This document shows, piece after piece, positions 6,733 through 11,076 of a stretch of 11,076 nt of DNA. The translations under genes and the position numbers were made by a program. The stretch comes from Oscillospiraceae bacterium (GTDB lineage Bacteria > Bacillota > Clostridia > Oscillospirales > Oscillospiraceae). The first letter of the stretch is position 1; each line of letters begins with the position of its first letter. The stretch covers positions 1-11,076 of the forward strand of contig JAFYCQ010000153.1 of NCBI GenBank assembly GCA_017539635.1, given 5' to 3'. The notes beneath the pieces were generated by a model. It searched no databases, was not told where the DNA came from, and worked only from the letters and a program-made list of their open reading frames with translations.

Positions 6733-6807
6733 ACACACTCCAATAATAAGTTTGGCGAGGGTAATTGACCCTCGCCTCATATTATGCTTAGGAGTTCTGG
6801 CGTGTGT
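6733..6807 (-). promoter_or_regulatory. Leader hairpin that can pair with the DUF11 gene's ribosome binding site
   Basis: Three nested stems fit this interval. The inner one is a perfect 8-bp stem (GGCGAGGG 6754-6761 with CCCTCGCC 6769-6776). Outside it, ATAATA (6743-6748) pairs with TATTAT (6780-6785). Outermost, ACACACTCC (6733-6741) pairs with GGCGTGTGT (6799-6807) except for one mismatch. In the minus-strand RNA the outermost stem covers the GGAG ribosome binding site of the DUF11 gene, and its far arm reaches the recombinase stop codon. No T-run follows the inner stem on either strand, so it is not a standard terminator. Translational control is inference. Confidence 0.5.
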
Positions 6808-7805
6808 TATTTTTCCTTTTTGAAATCAGAAAGGGGAGAGCGCAGAGCGGCGTCCCGCAGGCCCTCGTTTTCCACGTGGGTGTAAATCTCCGTGGTGTTA
6901 AGGTGCTCATGGCCCAATAGCTCCTGGAGCGTTCTCACGTCCACGCCGTTGTGAAGCATCAGAGTCGCCGCCGTGTGCCGGAGCTTGTGGGAGGAATATT
7001 TTTCGCTGTCAAGTCCAGCCGCGGCGAGGTGGTGCTTGACAAGCTCATGGACGGTGGAGCGACTTATCCGCGTGCGGCGGGAGGAGAGGAAAAAGGCGTT
7101 TTTATCAACGGCCGGAATCGATTTTCTCACTTCAAGGTAACCGTTAATGGCGTCGGCGCAGGCGGCGTTGAGGAATACGACCCGTTCCTTGTTGCCCTTG
7201 CCGTGTATCAGCAGGTGATCGGCTCTGATATCGGAAAGATTCAGGGATACGACCTCGGAGATCCGCAGCCCGCAGTTAAGGAACAGGGAAATGATGCATA
7301 AATCCCTTTCGACGTTTTTACCGTCCACCGAGGACAGAAGCTGCTGGGACTCACTTAAATTAAGGTACCGAGGCATTGATTTCTTTAATTTAGGCGTTTC
7401 AAGCTCCGCTACGGGATTGTTTTCCATTAATTGGGCCTTGAGTGTCAAATATTTGTAAAATGAACGGATAGTTGCAATTTTTCTTGCACGGGAACGCTCG
7501 TTTAGTCCGTATTCGGTATTTGAGCTGTTCTGATGCTTTTCACGGTCGCGGGCCAGAAATGACAGATAGTCGTAAACGTCAGAAAGTGAAACTGTCTTAA
7601 CAAAGTCAAGATCAACATCAGAAATGGAGATCTCGTCTAAAGCGGTCGTACGAGGCACGAGACCTCTGGAGAGCTTTAAATAGCGGAAAAAGTTTCGCAG
7701 GTCAAGGAAGTATTCGTCAACGGTGCGCCGGGAATGACCTTTGATGGTCTCGTGATAGATCAGAAAGCCTTTGATGATTTCAGGCGCTTCGGTTCTGTAA
7801 TCCAT
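6807..7805 (-). CDS. Xer-type tyrosine recombinase
   Basis: This 332-residue site-specific recombinase has an N-terminal SAM-like core-binding domain (residues about 8-125, including HSRRTVDEYFLDLRNFFRYL) and a C-terminal catalytic domain with the full set of active residues: R181 in NCGLRISE, K203 in HGKGNKER, H273 and R276 in SHKLRH, H299 in LLGHEHL, and the nucleophile Y308 in EIYTH. Length and motifs fit the resident XerC/XerD-like recombinases of Clostridia that resolve chromosome dimers at dif, and the sequence resembles the Oscillospiraceae version more than phage integrases. The N-terminal half has an insertion around residues 90-103 (QNSSNTEYGLNERS) compared with E. coli XerD. The ATG at 7805 follows AAGGTG (7816-7811) with 5 bp spacing, and a good promoter lies at 7904-7877. 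A role in inverting or moving local DNA cannot be excluded, as no dif site is recognisable in the window. Confidence 0.9.
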   Translation of the reverse strand: MDYRTEAPEIIKGFLIYHETIKGHSRRTVDEYFLDLRNFFRYLKLSRGLVPRTTALDEISISDVDLDFVKTVSLSDVYDYLSFLARDREKHQNSSNTEYGLNERSRARKIATIRSFYKYLTLKAQLMENNPVAELETPKLKKSMPRYLNLSESQQLLSSVDGKNVERDLCIISLFLNCGLRISEVVSLNLSDIRADHLLIHGKGNKERVVFLNAACADAINGYLEVRKSIPAVDKNAFFLSSRRTRISRSTVHELVKHHLAAAGLDSEKYSSHKLRHTAATLMLHNGVDVRTLQELLGHEHLNTTEIYTHVENEGLRDAALRSPLSDFKKEK

Positions 7806-7876
7806 ATTATCACCTTGAATAGAGAATGAACAACGACAGAGGGGAGAGGCAGAATAGAGGCAACGGCCATATTTAC

Positions 7877-7904
7877 ATTATAACACATTCAGGTGAAAAT
7901 ACAA
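7877..7904 (-). promoter_or_regulatory. Promoter of the recombinase gene
   Basis: Read on the minus strand, TTGTAT (7904-7899) and a perfect TATAAT (7882-7877) are separated by 16 bp. The transcript would start near 7870, leaving a leader of about 65 bases. A 13-bp inverted repeat lies directly upstream of the -35 element. Confidence 0.75.
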
Positions 7905-7908
7905 GGGT

Positions 7909-7938
7909 AATTGAACAAAATAAAAATTTTGTTCAATT
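7909..7938. repeat. 13-bp perfect inverted repeat in the divergent control region
   Basis: AATTGAACAAAAT (7909-7921) and ATTTTGTTCAATT (7926-7938) are perfect complements around AAAA. The repeat ends 4 bp upstream of the recombinase -35 box and about 90 bp before the BlaI promoter. It is AT-rich and lacks a following T-run, so an operator is likelier than a terminator. The half sites do not match the spacing of the Gram-positive LexA box (GAAC-N4-GTTC). The binding protein is unknown. Confidence 0.75.
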
Positions 7939-7940
7939 TA

Positions 7941-8014
7941 GGGGAGGTTTTTATCAGAATATGCGCAGTAAAACATAGTTTTTTATGAAATCAAAGCTCA
8001 CACCTCTCTTTTTT
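7941..8014 (+). other. Spacer with a weak terminator-like long-range stem
   Basis: This stretch contains no gene. GGGGAGGT (7941-7948) can pair with ACCTCTCT (8002-8009), including two G-U pairs, and six T residues occupy 8009-8014. The loop is about 53 bases. A minimal ATG-to-TAG frame of five codons (7961-7978) sits in the loop, but its GGAGG is 13 bp upstream. It may be a weak terminator shielding the BlaI promoter from upstream reading, or chance. Confidence 0.25.
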
Positions 8015-8025
8015 GCTTTTATCTA

Positions 8026-8054
8026 TTGACATCCTGATACTACTGGTGTAGTAT
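8026..8054 (+). promoter_or_regulatory. Promoter of the BlaI / M56 operon
   Basis: A perfect -35 box TTGACA (8026-8031) and a -10 box TAGTAT (8049-8054, 4 of 6 matches) are 17 bp apart. Transcription would start near 8061, about 38 bases before the repressor ATG. Both BlaI-type palindromes overlap the promoter or start point, so binding should block RNA polymerase. Confidence 0.85.
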
Positions 8055-8060
8055 CAGGAT
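8031..8060. promoter_or_regulatory. BlaI-type operator 1
   Basis: Perfect inverted repeat with 13-bp arms, ATCCTGATACTAC (8031-8043) and GTAGTATCAGGAT (8048-8060), around TGGT. The core half sites TACTAC and GTAGTA match the known BlaI/MecI operator type (TACTACATATGTAGTA). It fills the space from the -35 to beyond the -10 box. Confidence 0.88.
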
Positions 8061-8075
8061 ACTACTGCAGTAGTG
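8060..8075. promoter_or_regulatory. BlaI-type operator 2
   Basis: ACTACTGCAGTAGT at 8061-8074 is a perfect 14-bp palindrome within TACTACTGCAGTAGTG. Its centre is 22 bp from that of operator 1, about two helical turns, and GATACTACTG is repeated directly at 8036 and 8058. It covers the expected transcription start. Two dyads of this type are typical for BlaI-controlled promoters. Confidence 0.85.
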
Positions 8076-8098
8076 AAGTTCTCTCCCGGAGGTTTATC

Positions 8099-8458
8099 AT
8101 GGAAAACAGATTACAGGATTCTGAATTAAAGGTCATGAATGTTATATGGCGTGAGCAGCCTGTTAAAGCCTCGGCTGTCGTTCAGGCCATGTCTGAGGAA
8201 AACGGCTGGAACGCCAACACTACCTATACGCTTATAAAAAGATGCGTCGCCAAGGGCGCCGTAGAGCGTTCTGACCCTGGGTTTGTCTGCCGGGCGCTAA
8301 TTGACAAATCAACTGTGCAGCGATCCGAGACCGACAGACTCATCGACAAGATTTTCGATGGCTCCGCCGATATGTTATTTGCCTCCTTGTTAAGTAGGAA
8401 TAAGCTGGGTGCCGATGAAATAGAAAAGCTCAGATCCATTATCGGCGAGCTGGAATGA
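8099..8458 (+). CDS. BlaI/MecI/CopY-family transcriptional repressor
   Basis: The repressor is 119 residues with a strong GGAGG (8088-8092) 6 bp before its ATG. Residues 5-70 form the winged helix-turn-helix: LQDSELKVMNVIWREQPVKA, then the recognition helix NANTTYTLIKRCVAKGAVE (38-56) and the wing SDPGFVCRALI. Residues 71-119 form the helical dimerisation arm, ending KLGADEIEKLRSIIGELE. Family members bind TACTAC/GTAGTA dyads as dimers and are inactivated by proteolysis when the partner membrane protease senses its signal. Two such dyads lie directly upstream, so it very likely represses its own operon. Its stop overlaps the protease start (ATGA at 8455-8458). The Asn-Phe bond cut in staphylococcal BlaI is absent; the matching region reads MLFASLLSR. 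A copper-type CopY is unlikely because the CxC metal motif is missing. Confidence 0.94.
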   Translation: MENRLQDSELKVMNVIWREQPVKASAVVQAMSEENGWNANTTYTLIKRCVAKGAVERSDPGFVCRALIDKSTVQRSETDRLIDKIFDGSADMLFASLLSRNKLGADEIEKLRSIIGELE

Positions 8459-10740
8459 GCGAGGCGGTCATGACTTTACTGTATATGAGCGCCGCCGGCG
8501 CAGCTCTTATTATCATTATCGCTATTATAAGGCTGATTGCCCTAAGGCGGCTGCCGAAACAGGCGTTTTTGCTCATGTGGCTTGTGGTGGTTATCCGGCT
8601 GCTGACGCCCTTGGGTCCTGCCTTTCGGATTTCTGTGCCGCTGCCTTCACCTGCGGACAAGCCGGCTTTGATCGAGGCTTATCCGCCGCAGGAGAATGAT
8701 TTTTCCTCAGTACGTCCGGAAACGCCGAAAAGCTATGAGCAGACCGGCACATACAACCAGGTCCCAAACGCAGCCCCTCCTGCCTCTTTTGAGCAGTCCT
8801 CTGTGAAAACCGGGCTAACGACGGCAGGTATCCTGACAATTATCTGGGCCGCCGGGGCTGTTATGATTGTGGCCTTTATGGCGATAATGTATCTTAGAGG
8901 CATTAAAAAGTTCAAAAGCGCCGTTAAGGTATCTTCCCCGGAGCTTGATAACTGGAAGGCTGACCATCCCCTGCGCCGCGGTTATGATATAAAGGCGCTT
9001 AAAGGGCTGGACACACCTATGACCTACGGGATCATCAGGCCTGTCATCCTGATACCCGCCGGAGAAAACGTTGATCTGAAATACGCCCTGGAGCATGAGT
9101 ACACGCACATGCGCAGGCTCGACGCGCTGTGGAAGCTGCTGCTGGCGCTGACGCTGGCCGTCCACTGGTTCAATCCCGCCGTGTGGCTCATGTATTGGCT
9201 GGCTAACCGGGATATTGAGCTATCCTGCGACGAGGCGGTCATTAAAAGGCTGGGCGAAAACAACCGGGGCGACTACGCAAGGGCTCTTATAGACGCCGAG
9301 GAAAGCCGGTTCAAGGCTTCCCCGCTGTTTTCCGGCTTCGGATCAAACACAACAAAGGAAAGGATAACGGAAATCATGACATTCAAAAAGAAATCTGCTC
9401 TCGGCATTATCGCCGCCATAATTATCGTCGCCCTGCTGGCGGCCTGCTCCACCGTCGCACCCACTACCGAGAAAGAAAGCAATACAGAGGCAAAAAGCGG
9501 CACAGAGACAGAGGCCCCGGTCAAAAACGACAGCACGGATTCAAAGTACGAGAACAAGGGCTATACACTCTCCATACCTGAAAAATTCAAGGACCTTGTT
9601 ATAGTTGACACGGAGTACCAGTACGATAAAGGCGATCTGTTCTACGTCTACGAAAAGGCCTCGGTGGAGGCAGGTAAGAATGACGGACAGGATTACCGGG
9701 GCATTGGAGAGCTCTTCGGCATACGGAAGGTCGACGAGGCGACGCTCCACGAAATGCTCTGCTACGATATGTCCGGCGCACAGGTGTTTGCATGTGACAA
9801 TAGCGGCAATTATTATATCTACGTCCACCCCACGGACGTGCGCTTCTATCGGCCGGGTGACGTCTATTCCAGCGACACGGAAGGCTGGAACAACTGGGGC
9901 GAGCTCAACGAATGGGCCTGGAACGACGTGAGAGACGCATTTATCGCCGACAACGATGGTCTCTCCCCCTTCGTCCGAGGTAATTCCATGCTGGATAATT
10001 ACCTCGCCAGAGCCGCCTTTATGGACGATTTTGAGTGTACTTTAAGCACTACTGAGTTTGGGCCGGTGGCGTCAGACTGCGAGACCGCGAGACCCTTCGC
10101 CGAAATGCTGATGACCGGCAACGGTGTGACTGGTGTAACTTATGAGAACGTCGATATAAGCGAAACGCCGGATGGCGAATATGTGGTATTCAATATCCCA
10201 CAGGACGAAGAGCGCTTTGATTTCTTCCTCATGGAGGGCAAGGAAAACTACGTCCGCGCAGTTCGCTGCAACGGTGAAGAGTATCTTATGAAGGCAGTCA
10301 TGAAAGACAACACCTTTTCAGCCAGCGATATCATGCGCCAATGGTATTTAAGCCTCGCGGCACAAAACCCGGAGATCGCGGGTAAAATTGGGGAAAGCAA
10401 ATCCTTCGATATCGATTACGGCACCTCAAAGCTCTATTCCCGCGAGGATATGGACAAGGCCATAGACGCCATAATGGCCACGTTCAATACATGGGCGGGC
10501 TGCGAGATGCACAGCATACGGTACAGCTCGGCTGATTACAACAACGCGGAAAACGTAAAGTGGCGCCACGAGCACGGCGACGGCCACAAATTTACCGAGT
10601 GCATCATGTTTTACAGCAACTTCCACTCACCCAAGGTGGGCTACGGCGCCTGGAACCAGGACGAGGAGTACACGGATTGGAACTGGTGGCTGGGCCGCAC
10701 CGACGGCGGAGACTGGGAATTAGTTGACTGGGGCTACTGA
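8455..10740 (+). CDS. M56 BlaR1-like membrane metalloprotease with an unrecognised extracellular sensor
   Basis: The protein has 761 residues. Membrane segments are likely at about 7-30, 36-52, 120-147 and 314-330. The cytosolic zinc protease domain (about 148-312) carries HEYTH (H214, E215, H218) and a later glutamate in DIELSCDEAV (E255), as in BlaR1, plus the conserved HWFNPAVW. After the fourth segment comes a Ser/Thr/Glu-rich linker (332-364) and then about 395 residues predicted outside the cell. This part is not a penicillin-binding domain: there is no S-x-x-K anywhere from 331 to 761. It is rich in Asp, Glu and aromatic residues and ends in a Trp-rich tail (DWNWWLGRTDGGDWELVDWGY region). 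I recall similar tails in other clostridial M56 proteins, without a known ligand. The junction LLAACSTV at 327-334 resembles a lipobox. The start at 8455 overlaps the repressor stop; ATG 8470, with GAGG before it, is an alternative. Presumed job: sense an outside signal and cause cleavage of the repressor. Confidence 0.9.
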   Translation: MSEAVMTLLYMSAAGAALIIIIAIIRLIALRRLPKQAFLLMWLVVVIRLLTPLGPAFRISVPLPSPADKPALIEAYPPQENDFSSVRPETPKSYEQTGTYNQVPNAAPPASFEQSSVKTGLTTAGILTIIWAAGAVMIVAFMAIMYLRGIKKFKSAVKVSSPELDNWKADHPLRRGYDIKALKGLDTPMTYGIIRPVILIPAGENVDLKYALEHEYTHMRRLDALWKLLLALTLAVHWFNPAVWLMYWLANRDIELSCDEAVIKRLGENNRGDYARALIDAEESRFKASPLFSGFGSNTTKERITEIMTFKKKSALGIIAAIIIVALLAACSTVAPTTEKESNTEAKSGTETEAPVKNDSTDSKYENKGYTLSIPEKFKDLVIVDTEYQYDKGDLFYVYEKASVEAGKNDGQDYRGIGELFGIRKVDEATLHEMLCYDMSGAQVFACDNSGNYYIYVHPTDVRFYRPGDVYSSDTEGWNNWGELNEWAWNDVRDAFIADNDGLSPFVRGNSMLDNYLARAAFMDDFECTLSTTEFGPVASDCETARPFAEMLMTGNGVTGVTYENVDISETPDGEYVVFNIPQDEERFDFFLMEGKENYVRAVRCNGEEYLMKAVMKDNTFSASDIMRQWYLSLAAQNPEIAGKIGESKSFDIDYGTSKLYSREDMDKAIDAIMATFNTWAGCEMHSIRYSSADYNNAENVKWRHEHGDGHKFTECIMFYSNFHSPKVGYGAWNQDEEYTDWNWWLGRTDGGDWELVDWGY

Positions 10741-10774
10741 TAATGGTATTATTGATAAAAAGGAGGTAAACAAA

Positions 10775-11076
10775 ATGAAAAAAGTAATTGTATTGATCCT
10801 CGCGCTGGCGGTCTGCCTTTGCGTTGCTTCCTGCGCCGAAAAAGCGCCCGTAAAAGAAATGACGCCCGAGGAGGCCTATGAGAACAAGATTGCGGAGCTT
10901 AAAAAGGATCTGGAAGACGACAAAGCGCTCTATACTGCCCAGTTCAGCTGCGGCTCCGGCGATACGATTTTGGCGGTGGCGGAGGCCTCGACGATATTCG
11001 GAGGCGGACAGTCGGCCTCTGCGGCGATCTATCAGTATCATGACGGCGAAGTAAAATACATAGGCAACGTCGCCTC
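10775..11076 (+). CDS. Lipoprotein (partial, runs off the window)
   Basis: The first 100 codons of a gene that continues past the window end. AGGAGG (10761-10766) lies 8 bp before the ATG. Residues 1-19 are a lipoprotein signal peptide (MKK, a hydrophobic core, then VASC) with C20 as the predicted lipid-modified residue. After it come a charged helical stretch (MTPEEAYENKIAELKKDLEDDK, residues 29-50, possibly coiled coil) and a beta-like region (TAQFSCGSGDTILAVAEAS). It is 34 bp downstream of the M56 gene with no terminator between, so it should be under the same BlaI-type control. This makes it the likely output or an accessory sensor of the system. No domain family is recognised from the visible part. 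Confidence 0.85.
   Translation, partial: MKKVIVLILALAVCLCVASCAEKAPVKEMTPEEAYENKIAELKKDLEDDKALYTAQFSCGSGDTILAVAEASTIFGGGQSASAAIYQYHDGEVKYIGNVA

Noticed and set aside
6754..6776. The 8-bp hairpin as an intrinsic terminator of the recombinase gene
   Set aside because: No run of T follows it on either strand.
6730..6780. Hydrophobic N-terminal extension of the DUF11 protein from the ATG at 6780
   Set aside because: There is no ribosome binding site before 6780, the codons fall in a hairpin, and the start at 6729 has GGAG at 8 bp and a family-like opening.
6951..7301. Open frame of 116 codons on the plus strand
   Set aside because: It is antisense to the recombinase catalytic domain, where every active residue is intact, and has no convincing ribosome binding site or family resemblance.
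5872..7904. Mobile element or prophage remnant carrying the recombinase
   Set aside because: No flanking direct repeats, tRNA target or excisionase was seen, and the enzyme looks like a resident Xer recombinase.
7961..7978. Five-codon leader peptide upstream of the BlaI promoter
   Set aside because: The ribosome binding site is 13 bp away and no clear plus-strand promoter precedes it. Kept only as part of a low-interest observation.
10604..11041. Minus-strand open frame of 145 codons
   Set aside because: It opposes the end of the M56 gene and the lipoprotein gene, both of which have good starts and signals. Its translation is Arg-rich and low in recognisable motifs.

Overview
The window reads as chromosomal DNA from an anaerobic, endospore-forming Clostridia-type Firmicute, probably a gut Oscillospiraceae/Ruminococcaceae-like lineage. 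Evidence: a split (two-subunit) transketolase, a SpoIVFB-type site-2 protease next to the paired B12-binding radical SAM / DUF2344 genes (a clostridial gene order), a DUF1858 redox-disulfide protein, a BlaI/M56 pair, strong GGAGG ribosome binding sites and GC-rich third codon positions. The species assignment is inference; no rRNA is present. No tRNA, CRISPR array, insertion sequence or prophage was seen.

Layout. 1-1066: the end of a transketolase N-terminal subunit gene, then the C-terminal subunit gene (ATGA overlap), closed by a strong terminator. 1085-5555: a tightly packed plus-strand run of five genes: a small single-membrane-segment protein, a short M50 site-2 protease, a radical SAM protein, its DUF2344 partner and 6-phosphofructokinase. 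Junctions are overlaps or short gaps (24 bp at most), so this is probably one operon. 5564-5873: a DUF1858 gene with its own consensus promoter and a terminator likely to work in both directions. 5872-7882: two minus-strand genes, a Xer-type tyrosine recombinase with a good promoter and, downstream, a DUF11-repeat protein whose leader can fold over its own ribosome binding site. 7883-8098: a divergent control region. 8026-11076: a plus-strand operon of a BlaI-type repressor, a 761-residue M56 (BlaR1-like) membrane protease and a lipoprotein that runs off the window.

How the genes work together. The last operon is the best candidate for something not well described. It has the BlaI/BlaR1 control logic: two TACTAC/GTAGTA palindromes on the promoter, a winged-helix repressor and a cytosolic HExxH protease domain carried by membrane segments. 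In place of the penicillin-binding sensor, however, there is an extracellular region of about 430 residues with no S-x-x-K motif, and a lipoprotein follows. The signal is therefore probably not recognised by covalent beta-lactam capture. The junction between protease and sensor looks like a complete lipoprotein signal peptide. The rest of the window is mostly housekeeping, with a few oddities: a SpoIVFB-like protease without a CBS domain, a histidine in the MGR motif of phosphofructokinase, and a second Cys-x3-Cys-x2-Cys motif at the end of the radical SAM protein.
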